DNA from: Prorocentrum cordatum
Taxonomy: Eukaryota > Sar > Dinophyceae > Prorocentrales > Prorocentraceae
Assembly: GCA_963575745.1 (NCBI GenBank)
Contig: CAUYUJ010014358.1
Span: 153,819 to 217,818 of the forward strand
Reading direction: 5' to 3'
Length of the DNA stretch: 64,000 nt
The translations under genes were made by a program, and so were the position numbers. Numbering within the stretch: position 1 is the stretch's first letter; each line of letters starts with the position of its first letter. This document shows positions 41,305 through 51,156 of the stretch, one piece after another. Under the pieces are notes generated by a model. The model had not been told where the DNA came from. It did no database searches and worked only from the letters and a program-made list of their open reading frames with translations.

Positions 41305-42985
41305 GCGATGTGTAGAAGCATATCTGAAAGCATTCCCCTTAAGATTCAGATGAAAATCCAGTTGTCGAATTCTGCTGTTCTCGCAGTCGTAGTCGCATTC
41401 GCGATGACAGTCGCAGCGGCAACGGCAGTCGCAGTCACAGCCTCAGCCTCAGCCTGCCTCCTCCTCTCCTCCTCTTTCTCCTGCTCCTCCTCCTCCTCCT
41501 CCTCCTCCTCCTCCTCCTCCTCCTCTTCCTCCTGCTCGTCCTCGTTCTCGTCCTCCTCGTCTTGCTCGTCCTCCTCCTCCTGGTGCTCTCTCCTCCTCCT
41601 CCTCCTCCTCCTCCTCCTCCTCCTCCTCCTCCTCCTCCTCCTGGTGGTCCTCGTTCTCCTCCTCCTGGTGCTCTCCCCCCCCCTCCTCCTCCTCCTCCTC
41701 GTCCTCGTCCTCCTCCTCCTCCTCCTCCTCCTCCTCTTCATCCTCCTCCTCCTCCTCCTCCTCCTCCTCCTCCTCCTCCTCCTCCTCCTCCTCCTCCTCC
41801 TCCTCCTGGTAGTCCTCCCCCTCCCCTCCTCCTCCTCCTCCTCCTCTTCCTGGTCGTCCTCGTTCTCGTCCTCCTCGTCTTGCTCGTCCTCCTCCTCCTG
41901 GTGTTCTCTCCTCCTCCTCCTCCTCCTCCTCCTCCTCCTCCTGGTGGTCCTCGTTCTCCTCCTGTGGTCCTCGTTCTCCTCTCCTGGTACTCTCCCTCCC
42001 CCCCTCTCCTCCTCCTCCTCGTCCTTCGTCTTCCTCCTCCTCCCCTCCTCCTCCTCCTCTTCCTCCTCCTCCCTCCTCCTCCTCCTCCTCCTGGTACTCC
42101 TCCCCTTCCCCTCCTCCTCCTCCTCTTCCTGGTCGTCCTCCTCCTCCTGGTCGTCCTCCTCCTCCTGCTCGTCCTCCTCCTCCTCCTGCTCGTCCTTCTT
42201 CTCCTGCTCCTCCTGCTCCTCGTCCTGCTCCTGCTCGTCCTCGTCCTCCTGTCTTGCTCGTCCTCCTCCTCGTCGTGCTCTTGCCCCTGCTGAAAATGTG
42301 GCCCAGGAGTGGGAGTTCTGGGAAGTCGAAGAGCACGAAGTTGCCTACAGTGGGCTACGGGCATTCAAAATGTGGCCCGGGAATGGAGTTCTGGGAACTC
42401 GAAGAGCACGAAGTGGCCTACAGTTGGCTCCGGGCATTCAAAATGTGGCCCGGGAATGGAGTTCTGGGGACTCGAAGACCACGAAGTGGCCTACAGTTGG
42501 CTCCGGGCATTCAAAATGTGGCCCGGGAATGGAGTTCTGGGAAGTCGAAGAGCACGAAGTGGCCTACAGTTGGCTCCGGGCAATCCAAAATGGGCCCGGG
42601 AATGTAGTCTGGGAAGTCGAAGAGACACGAAGTGGCCTACAGGAGGAGGAGGTCATCCAAATGTGGCCCGGGAATGGCGTTCTGGGAACTCGAAGAGCAC
42701 GAAGTGTGTGACTGTTGCATCCGGTTATTCTAAAGGTGGCCCGGGAATGGCGTTCTGGGATCTCGAAGAGCACGAAGTGTGTGACTGTTGCATCCGGGTA
42801 TTCAGAATGTGGCCTGGGAATGGAGTTCTGGGAAGGCGAAGAGCACGAAGTGTGTGACTGTTGGTGAAAAACGAGCCCGGCTCATGCCGCCCGGAAACGC
42901 CCCAACACCTGCCCGGACCCCCCTGTGGAGTGATCTGTGAGCTCTTTTGAGACCACTAGAAACCTATCAGTCTTCGCTGTTAGGT
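41305..42985 (+). repeat. composite repeat, copy 1 (head, CCT tract, 73-bp satellite, tail)
   Basis: The head (41305-41457) matches 36.4 and 43.38 kb. A CCT/CTG-rich tract (41458-42290) comes next, then 73-bp satellite units (42291-42860), then a tail of about 120 bp starting GGTGAAAAACGAGCCCGG. The same four parts in the same order make copy 2 at 43.36-44.95 kb. The 523-residue open frame through it is repeat translation. Confidence 0.88.
42291..42860 (+). repeat. 73-bp satellite, about 7-8 units
   Basis: GCATTCAAAATGTGGCCCGG recurs at 42361, 42434 and 42507, exactly 73 bp apart. Later units diverge (GTGTGTGACTGTTGCATCC replaces the GGCCTACAGTTGG part). 73 is not a multiple of three, so no protein repeat is maintained. 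Confidence 0.9.
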
Positions 42986-43357
42986 AAAACACCCTTCCCA
43001 TGGCTGTCGGCTCAAAGCTCCAATCTCTGGCGGCCGCTCGGGGCGATCCGGGCAAACCCCTTGAAACGCACTCCACGAGGCGCAGCTGCTGCTGCAGGGC
43101 ATCAGGAGGCGGACGAACCGCCGAGCACCGACGAGAGCCCCGGCAGACCTTGAGATCCCGGTGCCGGCTTGATCCATGGCGGCAGAGCTGCGAGGGCAAA
43201 ACAGGGCTAGGATCGGGATAAATCGCTCCAGAGCGGCCGCGGCGCCCAAGACATCTTCCAAACCCGCCGACTCTCAGAGATTTCGAGTTATCCCGATCCG
43301 ATTTTGTCTTTATCTTCGCGTCGTTTTAGAGGGGCCCTGGGACACACAAATAAATTA
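42986..43357. other. spacer between composite repeats
   Basis: No supported gene. A GGACACACAAATAAATT fragment near 43341 is the start of the GGACACACAAATAAATAC repeat family found at 49.85 and 56.38 kb. Confidence 0.5.
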
Positions 43358-44955
43358 TCCCGGCAAAGCAACCTAACAGCGATGTGTAGAAGCATATCTG
43401 AAAGCATTCCCCTTAAGATTCAGACGAAAATCCAGTTGTCGAATTCTGCTGTTCTCGCAGTCGTAGTAGCATTCGCGATGACAGTCGCAGCGGCAACGGC
43501 AGCCGCAGTCACAGCCTCAGCCTCAGCCTGCCTCCTCCTCCTCCTCCTGCTCTTTCTCCTGCTCCTCCTCCTCCTCCTCCTCCTCCTCCTCCTCCTCCTC
43601 CTCCTCCTCTTCCTCCTGCTCGTCCTCGTTCTCGTCCTCCTCGTCTTGCTCGTCCTCCTCCCCCTGGTGCTCTCTCCTCCTCCTCCTCCTCCTCCTCCTC
43701 CTCCTCCTCCTCCTCCTCCTGGTGGTCCTCGTTCTCCTCCTCCTGGTGCTCTCCCCCCCCCTCCTCCTCCTCGTCCTCCTCCTCCTCCTCCTCCTCCTCG
43801 TCCTCCTCCTCCTCTTCCTCCTCCTCCTCCTCCTCCTCCTCCTCCTCCTGGTAGTCCTCCCCCTCCCCTCCTCCTCCTCCTCCTCCTCCTCTTCCTGGTC
43901 GTCCTCGTTCTCGTCCTCCTCGTCTTGCTCGTCCTCCTCCTCCTGGTGTTCTCTCCTCCTCCTCCTCCTCCTCCTCCTCCTCCTCCTCCTGGTGGTCCTC
44001 GTTCTCCTCCTCCTGGTACTCTCCCCCCCCCTCCTCCTCCTCCTCCTCGTCCTCGTCCTCCTCCTCCTCCTCCTCCTCTTCCTCCTCCTCCTCCTCCTCC
44101 TCCTCCTCCTCCTGGTACTCCTCCCCCTCCCCTCCTCCTCCTCCTCCTCCTCCTCCTCTTCCTGGTCGTCCTCCTCCTCCTTGTCGTCCTCCTCCTCCTG
44201 CTCGTCCTCCTCCTCCTCCTCCTGCTCGTCCTTCTTCTCCTGCTCCTCCTGCTCCTCGTCCTGCTCCTGCTCGTCCTCGTCCTCCTGGTCTTGCTCGTCC
44301 TCCTCCTCGTCGTGCTCTTGCCCCTGCTGAAAATGTGGCCCAGGAATGGGAGTTCTGGGAAGTCGAAGAGCACGAAGTTGCCTATAGTTGGCTACGGGCA
44401 TTCAAAATGTGGCCCGGGAATGGAGTTCTCGGAACTCGAAGAGCACGAAGTGGCCTACAGTTGGCTCCGGGCATTCAAAATGTGGCCCGGGAATGGAGTT
44501 CTGGGAACTCGAAGAGCACGAAGTGGCCTACAGTTGGCTCCGGGCATTCAAAATGTGGCCCGGGAATGGAGTTCTGGGAAATCGAAGAGCACGAAGTGGC
44601 CTACAGTTGGCTCCGGGCATCCAAAATGTGGCCCGGGAATGGCGTTCTGGGAACTCGAAGAGCACGAAGTGTGTGACTGTTGCATCCGGCCCCCCAGAAT
44701 GTGGCCCGGGAATGGCGTTCTGGGATGTCGAAGAGCACTTTGTGTGTGACTGTTGCATCCTGCCCCCCAGAATGTGGCCTGGGAATGGAGTTCTGGGAAG
44801 GCGAAGAGCACGAAGTGTGTGACTGTTGGTGAAAAACGAGCCCGGCTCATGCCGCCCGGAAACGCCCCAACACCTGCCCGGACCCCCCTGTGGAGTGATC
44901 TGTGAGCTCTTTTGAGTCAACTAGAAACCTATCAGTCTTCGCTGTTAGGTAATAC
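43358..44955 (+). repeat. composite repeat, copy 2
   Basis: The head at 43358-43528 (TATCCCGGCAAAGCAACCT) is followed by a CCT tract to 44325, 73-bp satellite at 44330-44827 and a tail at 44828-44950. The tail differs from copy 1 at only a few bases. Confidence 0.88.
44330..44827 (+). repeat. 73-bp satellite, about 7 units
   Basis: The same 73-bp unit and the same order of subtypes as 42291-42860: GGCCTACAGTTGG type first, then GTGTGTGACTGTTGC type. This indicates that the whole block was duplicated. Confidence 0.9.
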
Positions 44956-45090
44956 ACACAAATAAAACATATCCCCATATTTCCAATTTTTTTGTGGCTT
45001 TCGTCTTCCCCCCCACTTCCCACATTTCCCAATTATTTTCTGGGAATCGCCGACTAGTTGTGTCTGTGTGTGTTTTTCCCCTCCTGATCC
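44947..45090 (+). repeat. GGACACACAAATAAATAC family repeat, copy
   Basis: ACACACAAATAAA, then CCATATTTCC, TCTTCCCCCCCACTTCCCA, TTTCTGGGAATCG and TGTGTCTGTGTGTG follow in the same order as 49.85-50.01 and 56.38-56.53 kb. Confidence 0.8.
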
Positions 45091-45349
45091 ATGGCGGCAG
45101 AGCTGCGAGGGGCAGGTCGGCGGAGGCGGGCGGCGCGGGCCGGCAGCGCCGCGTGCACGTTCTCGCCGCCGGCGGCCGGGCCCAGCGTGACCGTGGTGCG
45201 AGAGCCTGCCGCTCCCCGCGCGGGCGGCGCAGCTGCGCCCCTCTGCTGTCGCGGGGCAGCGGCTGCAAGGGGGCCCTGTCCATGACGGCCGTGGTCCAGC
45301 TCGTTCTCCCCCAGGGCGTCCCCCGTCTCGCCCTCATGCTCGTCGTGCT
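45091..45349. other. GC-rich spacer
   Basis: The ATGGCGGCAGAGCTGCGAGG start also occurs at 43177. No gene that I can support. Confidence 0.4.
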
Positions 45350-45485
45350 CCCCCTCCTCCTCCTCCTCCTCCTCCTCCTCCTCCTCCTCCTCCTCCTCCT
45401 CCTCCTCCTCCCCTACCTTCCTCCTCCTCCTCCTCCTCCTCGCTCCTCCTCCTCCCCTCCTCCTCCCCCTCTTTTCCCCCTCTTC

Positions 45486-45521
<36 letters not shown>

Positions 45522-45755
45522 ATGCTGCGGCTCCATCTCCTCCTCCTCCTCCTCCTCCTCCTCCTCCTCCTCACTCCTCTCCTCCTCCTCCTCCTCCTTC
45601 CTTTTCCTTCGTTTCCTCCTTTTCCTCTCTTCCTCCTCTTCCTCCTCGATCTCTTCCTCCTTTTCCGGTTGTTTCCCCACTTCGTCCTCCTCCTCCTCCT
45701 CCTCCTTCTCCTCCTTCTCCTCCTCCTCCTTCTCCCTTCTCCTCCGTTCCTAAAT
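45350..45755. repeat. (CCT)n with internal (CTG)n
   Basis: CCTCCT array with a TGCTGCTGC run at 45488-45520. Frames give Leu, Pro or Glu homopolymers. Confidence 0.95.
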
Positions 45756-46231
45756 AACATGACAACGGTTTGGCAACCTATCTGACAGCTTCAGCTAAAC
45801 GACGACGTGCTGCATGGGCATGCACGCCCTCGCCGCCCCTCGCGCGCTGCGGAGCACGCGCTCCGCCGCTGTGGGGCCCATGCCAGCCACCCCGGAGCCT
45901 CCCCCCCCCCCTCGACGTTGCCCCCCCCGCCTCCCTCTCCCCCTCCTCCTCCTCCTCCCACTTCCTCCTCCTCCTCCTCCTCCTCCTCCTCCTCCTCCCT
46001 CCGCCTCCCTCCTCCCCCTCTCCTCCTCCTCCTCCTCCTCCTCCTCCTCCTCCTCCTCCTCCTCCTCCTCCTCCTCCCGCCCACCCGCACCCGCCGGTCT
46101 GCCGGCGCCCCGACCCGCCGATCAGCAGGATGACGCGCTCCCCGTGCGGCACGGCGAACGCGGCCCGCTTCGAGGGCACCTGCCCCGCCCGCCCGGCTCC
46201 GCCCAGAGCCCCGCCCCCTCTCGGAAACTGG
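45756..46231. repeat. GC-rich spacer with (CCT)n tract
   Basis: (CCT)n occupies about 45935-46080. No supported gene on either side. Confidence 0.7.
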
Positions 46232-46398
46232 GCGAGGGCTGCTAAAACCGTGGCTGCTAAAACGGCCCTCCCGGAAGGAAAAAACAACTTCCCGGAATTA
46301 GGCGCGGCACGGGAAACAGTCAACGGGCTTCTTCCCAGAAGGACGGAGACAACTTCCCAGAGGTCGATTTTAGCAGCCACGGATTTAGCAGCCCTTGC
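46232..46398. mobile_element. MITE family D
   Basis: 167 bp with ~30-bp inverted ends: left AGGGCTGCTAAAACCGTGG plus GCTGCTAAAA, right TTTTAGCAGCCACGGATTTA plus GCAGCCCT. The next block is also inverted (CTTCCCGG / CTTCCCAG). No coding capacity and no clear target duplication. Confidence 0.78.
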
Positions 46399-46429
46399 CC
46401 GGCTCCCGACCCTCTCTGAGGGCGGCGCG

Positions 46430-46630
46430 CCCAGGGGGGGGGGGGGAAGTGAGAAGGGGCGCGCCTTCTCGGAAGGCCAGGGAGCCCCCCAGCCTTCTGG
46501 GAGGAGTTCGGAGCCTTCCCCGAAGACGCAGAAGGCGTCTCGGAAGGCCAGGGGCCTTCGGATCAGCCCCGCCCCTCTTTCGGGCGGCGAGCCCAGGGGG
46601 GGGAAGTGAGAGGGGGCGGGCCTTCTCAGA
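46430..46630. mobile_element. foldback element related to 16.42-16.60 kb
   Basis: Shares GAAGTGAGAAGGG, CTTCTCGGAAGG, CCCCCCAGCCTTCT, CCTTCCCCGAA and GGCGGCGAGCCC-GGGG blocks with 16424-16602. Contains a 10-G run. Confidence 0.6.
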
Positions 46631-46803
46631 TCGGCTACACACAAGAGAAACCCTAGCCAGGAGTGACCTTCAACGCGCGACCAAGAGGGGGGGCACTTCG
46701 GGGACACGACCGGGCGCGCAAGCCGCTGCTGTCACATCGCCTTCAGCGATCGGGGGGCCCCAATGGGCCCGCACCAGAGGTCACTCCGGCGAAAGGTCAA
46801 AGG
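46631..46803. mobile_element. foldback element, family E copy 1 (diverged)
   Basis: CGGCTACAC, GAGTGACCTT and the right end GGGCCCGCACCAGAGGTCAC match 60388-60559. Its left inverted end is degraded. Confidence 0.5.
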
Positions 46804-47400
46804 ACAATCCACCCTGCTCCGTAAGACTTCTCCGTCGGACTTGATCGGAGAGGACACGCGAGAGGACACGAGACCCTTCCGAGGGCCACGTTGCCACAGA
46901 ACTGCAGGATTCATGGGCCGCAAGACACAGGACACGAGAGTACCCTCGATTTGGCAGGGTCGACCTACGAAATCCGGGCCGCCTGTATCCCTCCCTCCCA
47001 TCTCTTCGAACATTATCAGTGGGTCCGCGATCAAAGTCACGATCCTTTGCAAATTACGCCGAGTCCGAACTCACAGCGCCACGGCCCTTGGTACACATCA
47101 CAGCTGGTCCGCGCTCCGAGGGCCACGATCCCAAGAAAATTACAACGGGTTCGCGCTCCCAGGGCCACGATCCCTCCTCCAAAGTGCACTGCGTCCGCAC
47201 TCCAGAGGCTAGGATCCCTGTTCAATAATGCTGCGTCCGCGCTCCAACGTTACGACCCCTTGTGAATGACACCGGATTCGCGCTCCCAGTGTCACGAGCA
47301 CTTGCAAAGTAAGCTGCGTCCGCGCTCCAAGGGCCAGGATCCCGAGTAAATTAGGCTGCGTCCTCGCTCCGAGGGCTACGATCCCTTGTGAATCACTTTG

Positions 47401-47544
47401 CAGGGCTGAACCTGAACGGTGTTTCACGTTTTCGTTATGTCGTCGTTTTCCCTCGTTTTGTCTTCGATCCGCCGTTGCCGCAAAACGAAATCGAAGCGAC
47501 AACGGCCCACGAAATCGCCAAAACACCCTTTAGGTCCAGCCCTG
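47401..47544. mobile_element. MITE family B, copy 1
   Basis: 144 bp, from CAGGGCTGAACCTGAACGG to CCTTTAGGTCCAGCCCTG. The interior pairs with itself (TTTCGTT.. / ..AACGAAA). The same length and layout as 60704-60847. Confidence 0.85.
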
Positions 47545-47900
47545 TCGCTTTAGGTTGGCGGGCCACGAAGACTCGCAGATTTCGTTGCGTCCGCGCTCCC
47601 AGGGCCACGAGGCCACGTAAAGTGCGCTTCGTCCGCGCGCCCAGGTCCACGATCGCACGTAAATCAAACATTCCGTCCGCGCTCCCAGCGCTGCGTCCGC
47701 ACTCCCAGGGCCACCACCCTGGCAAATTACGAAATGCGTCCTCGCTCCGAAGGCTGCGAGCCCTTGTGAATCACTTGGGGTTCGCGGGCCACGGAAACTT
47801 GCAAATTACGCTGCGTCCGCGCCCCCAGGGCCACGAGGCCGAGTAAATCGTGCTTCGTCCGCGCACCCAGGTTCACGATCGCACGTAAATCAAAATTTAA

Positions 47901-48057
47901 GTCGGGCCTGTCCCTCTGCAGGGGGAATACTCAAAAATAGTCAAAACAAAAACTATCTGGTACTATGTTTCTACTATGTGCGTTCATGTTTGGAGCATGT
48001 TTGGGGTATTTTTTAAATTCTTCATTCACAATCCCCCTGTGGGGGGACAGGCCCGAC
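47901..48057 (+). mobile_element. MITE family A, copy 3
   Basis: 157 bp, from GTCGGGCCTGTCCCTCTGCA to GGGGGGACAGGCCCGAC, with an AT-rich centre (CAAAAATAGTCAAAACAAAA). Inserted within the GCGTCCGCGCTCCCAGGG array. Confidence 0.8.
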
Positions 48058-48160
48058 TTCAATCTAAATTCCGTCCGCGCTCCCAGGGCCACAATCCTGG
48101 TAACTTACGCTGCGTCCGCGCTCCCAGGGCCACGATCCCTTGCAAGCTACGCAGGGCCCC

Positions 48161-48374
48161 CGTTCACAGGACATCCAGGGCGCTCAAGGGATTTCTGAGC
48201 ACCCCAGGGCCTCCGCATCGCGTCATTTGCAGAAGACTCTTTCCAACGTACCCCTCACGAAGATTCCGCGCAAATTGTTCCACTCCTCTCGGAAGAGAAC
48301 TGGTCGGCGCACCCCGTGATGCATCGAGGATCTGACTGGGGGGGCGCACTTTCCTTGAGCGGGCACTCGCGAAA
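48161..48374. other. 3' flank of the LINE fragment
   Basis: No gene or repeat recognised. No poly(A)-like tail follows the fragment's stop codon. Confidence 0.4.
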
Positions 48375-49535
48375 TTAATGTTTGAGTTTGAATCGTCGGT
48401 TACACCCCGTCTTGCATCGAGCAGCAAAGCCGCTGTCCCCCTTCAAACATGGCTCCGCGGGGAAGTTGAACATCACCAGACACGCATCCTGCACCCACGC
48501 CTTTCTCAGGTGCAGCGGCGACGCTGCTCGGGAAGTCATCCCCCCCAAGGCACTCGCCCCCCGAAGCCCACCTCCCCCCAAGACCTGAGCCGAGGCGCTA
48601 GGGGCAGAGTCAACAAGGCCAAAAATAGCGGCGAGTCGCACACGAACCGCGTGCGGCACACCCTCGGGGGGGTTCAAGGTCAGGTCCTTCCGCCCTTCCT
48701 TGCCCGACGGGTACTTGCTCTCCTTAATCCTCGTCAGCTGCCGCCTCAAGCCCGAAGCCGCGCTCTCACGGAGGCACGGCCTGAGGAGAGCTCGAGACGG
48801 CCGCTCCACGCTGAAAAAGGCTCCGCAAGCAAAGCAGAACTTTATGGCCTTGCCATCTTCATGGCCCGACCGCGCATTGACCGTAGCGTGCAGCATCGGG
48901 TGGCCGTTGAAAGAGTAACCCATGTCTCGATAGGCCTCGAAACCCTCAGCTGGCAACTGCACTGTGGACACATACGCTGGCGCCGCAGCAGGGGCAGGAG
49001 CAGGAACGGCGTCAGGCTGCGCCTCTGGCGACGCCTGCGCCCGTCCTCTGCCTGCCGCATACAACTCCATCAAGTCATCATGGTCCTGGCAGGCCTCACC
49101 ATCCCCCACCAACACGTGCAAACGCCCACTCCACCGACCCACCTCCCGAGCGGCCTCGACCAGGCCACGCCAGAGGTGGTACTCGCTCTCCCCCACTCCG
49201 TGGAGGGCGGCACCACGCTTCGCGAATTCATCGGCGGCATCGTTGCCGCGCTTCTCCTAAAGGGTGGTGCGATCATTCTGCACATCTACTATGCTGCAAT
49301 GGGCCTTCGTCTTGTGGGCCGTGAAATCATTCGGCTCAAACGCAGCCCAGAACGGAGCCCACATGTGGGCTCGGGGGTTCTCGGCTCCCGAGCCCGCTCC
49401 AGGGCCCGCCCACAGCGTCGACACCGTGCCTTTACAATCTATATAAAGATCGACGGGCGTCGTAGAAGGCGCGGGCCTTACATGGAGGGAAGGCTCCTTA
49501 GAAGGAGGCTGCGTCTTAGAAGGCGCGGGCCTCAC
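48375..49535 (-). pseudogene. 5'-truncated non-LTR retrotransposon: RNase H domain and C-terminal zinc-ribbon-like tail
   Basis: One minus-strand frame from about 49535 to TAA at 48375-48377, broken by a single in-frame TAG at 49257-49259. Before the stop it has VDLYIDCKGTVSTLW, then HMWAPFWAAFEPNDF and TAHKTKAHCS. After the stop comes EKRGNDAADEFAKRGAALHG. These are the ordered signatures of the RNase H domain found near the end of some LINE polyproteins (first catalytic Asp, the K-x-K-A-H stretch, the G-N-x-A-A-D helix). The tail has FCFACG and a later Cys within 25 residues, a possible zinc ribbon, then a Gly/Ala-rich end. RT and endonuclease are absent. Upstream lies a foldback element (49.48-49.59 kb), so truncation or interruption occurred there. 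An inactive relic is likely. Confidence 0.65.
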
Positions 49536-49591
49536 ATCTATAGATCCGGCCCGCGCCTTCTAAATAAGAAGCAGCCTCCTCCTGAGACGCC
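49484..49591. mobile_element. foldback element (GAAGGCGCGGGCC hairpin)
   Basis: GGAGGCTGC-GTCTT-AGAAGGCGCGGGCC is paired with its inverse around a 16-bp loop (TCACATCTATAGATCC). A diverged relative lies at 60.93-61.01 kb. Confidence 0.65.
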
Positions 49592-49850
49592 TTCCCCCTC
49601 CCCCCATACCCCCCCTGCGCGTGGCCGAATGTTTCGCCTGATGGGAGTGATCCTCAGCGTCCAACATTCGAGACTCAAGGGGCCTAAGGACACACCAATA
49701 AATACAAACAAATAACGAGACTCCCCATATTTTCCCATATTTTCTGGAACGCCTCCCCCCTCCCCCCACCCCCCCCCCCGCGCGTGGCCGCATGCTTCGC
49801 CTGATGGGAGGGATCCTCCGCGTCCGGTCTTCGAGACTCAAGGGGCCCAA
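49592..49850. repeat. duplicated segment and partial GGACACACAAATAAATAC repeat
   Basis: GCGTGGCCG followed by TTCGCCTGATGGGAG and GAGACTCAAGGGGCC occurs twice, at about 49621 and 49793. ACACACCAATAAATACA at 49690 starts a partial copy of the repeat family. Confidence 0.7.
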
Positions 49851-50010
49851 GAACACACACAAACAAATACACACAAACAACGAGATTCCCCCACATTTTC
49901 CCATATCTTTGGGGCTTTTGTCTTCCCCCCCCCAACTTCTCAGATTTTCCCATATCTTCCTGGGGATCGACGATTCATTGTGTCTGTGTGTTTTTCTCCC
50001 TTCCTGAGAG
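49851..50010 (+). repeat. GGACACACAAATAAATAC family repeat, copy
   Basis: ACACACACAAACAAATACACA, then TTTTCCCATATCTT, GTCTTCCCCCCCC, CTTCCTGGGGATCGACGA and TGTGTCTGTGTGTTTTTC. Same order as the copies at 44.95 and 56.38 kb. Confidence 0.82.
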
Positions 50011-50821
50011 AGACACTGCTCGGGAATCCAGCGGCCGTCCGCTTTGGGGACGCCTCGCGGGCACATCGCCAGAGAGCGCGCTCGGCGAAAAGCGCGGGGC
50101 CGCGGAACAGAGCGCCCCGAGAAGCTCAAGCCGCCCCCCCTCCCAGAGGACAGACGACACGCCCGCCCCCCCCCGTCGTTTCCAGCGCGTGGCGACGCCC
50201 CCCCCCCCGGTCGTTTCCAACGGCTAACGCCACGGCTGACGACACGCCCGCCCCCCCACCCCTCCCAAAGAACTGACGACACCCCCCCTCGTTTCCCAGC
50301 GCCCCCAGTGAGCTTGTTTTCGGAAATTGTGGTAAGTCTGCTTGCGCGGAAGGGGGCCCTCCCAAAGAACTGACGAAGACGCCCCCGCCGTCGTTTCCCA
50401 GCGCCCCCAATTGAGCTTGCTTTCTGAGATTCTGGTAAGTCTGCCTGCGCGGACGGGGGAGTCCTGGCGAACCCTGAGGGACGAGCTGGAGAGCACGCCA
50501 CCTGCAGACACTCTCAGCCCAGGCACGGAGTGGAAGAGGAGGCGAGGGAGGGAGGCAAGATGCCACATGCAAGCAAGCGCCAGACTCGACATAAGAAAAG
50601 GCTACCTCTCGTGAGGGGCGACGTTAGGGGGCACCAGCTCAGGGGGGGGGGACATCGAGTTGGCATCGGCGATGCATCGCTGACAGATCGAAAATTCTGT
50701 GCCTCCGACAGCAAATCCGCACGTTCCTGGGCGGGGTGGGCTGTCGGGCCCATGTCGGCGATCCATGGGCGATTGGTGGTCGATGAGCCCCCCCTGAACC
50801 CATCGACCCCCTATTGCTACA
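50011..50821. repeat. GC-rich spacer with ~102-bp tandem duplication
   Basis: CCCAGCGCCCCCA plus TGAGCTTG occurs at 50294 and 50396 (period 102), with TGGTAAGTCTGC in each unit. GACGACACGCCCGCC motifs repeat at 50150-50280. No gene. Confidence 0.65.
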
Positions 50822-50993
50822 GTCGGTGCGTTGCCCTAAGGAACCCTAAATAAGGAACGAGGCCCCTTTTTCCCAAAAGTCGAACTTCGATTTCCCATGG
50901 AAAACCTCAGGAAAACCCGATGTAAACTTTGAAACAAACAAGGAACACCGAGCCCCTGCCCAACGACAAGGGTTCCTTCTTCAGGGCCCCGAC
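50822..50993. mobile_element. MITE family C, copy 1
   Basis: 172 bp: the left end GTCGGTGCGTTGCCCTAAGG is inverse to the right end GGGTTCCTTCTTCAGGG plus CCCCGAC. The interior matches 56593-56764 (GAACGAGGCCCCTTTTTCCC, AACTTTGAAACAA, AAGGAACACCGAGCCCC). Confidence 0.8.
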
Positions 50994-51005
50994 TGCTGGA
51001 GGCAA

Positions 51006-51156
51006 GAGAACCATGCACATACACCGATTCGGGCCAAGCCCACCCTGAGCCCAGGATCGGTGCATGCGCCACCCTGCCCTGGCCAGGAGGGCGCATGCAC
51101 CGATCCCGGGCTCAGGATGGGCCGGGCCGAGATCGGTGCATGTGCATGGTTCTCTT
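51006..51156. mobile_element. large palindrome (~70-bp arms)
   Basis: GAGAACCATGCACAT at the left is inverse to ATGTGCATGGTTCTC at the right. The arms continue through GATCGGTGCATGCGCC and GGCGCATGCACCGATC to a short centre. It can extrude as a hairpin over nearly its whole length. A foldback element is likely. Confidence 0.78.

Larger units (their letters stand above)
46905..48160 (+). repeat. interrupted array of GCGTCCGCGCTCCCAGGG units
   Basis: Units of about 50-60 bp combine CTGCGTCCGCGCTCCCAGGG, CCACGATCCC and TTGCAAATTACG. About 15-20 diverged copies are present. A MITE (47401-47544) and another (47901-48057) interrupt the array and must be younger. Open frames across it are not maintained. 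Confidence 0.8.

Noticed and set aside
41140-44749. 481-523-codon plus-strand and 290-317-codon minus-strand frames
   Set aside because: They follow CCT triplets and the 73-bp satellite; composition is Leu/Ser/Pro or Glu/Arg/Gly runs.
42291-44827. 73-bp repeats considered as a CRISPR array
   Set aside because: Units abut with no unique spacers; genome is eukaryotic; no cas genes.
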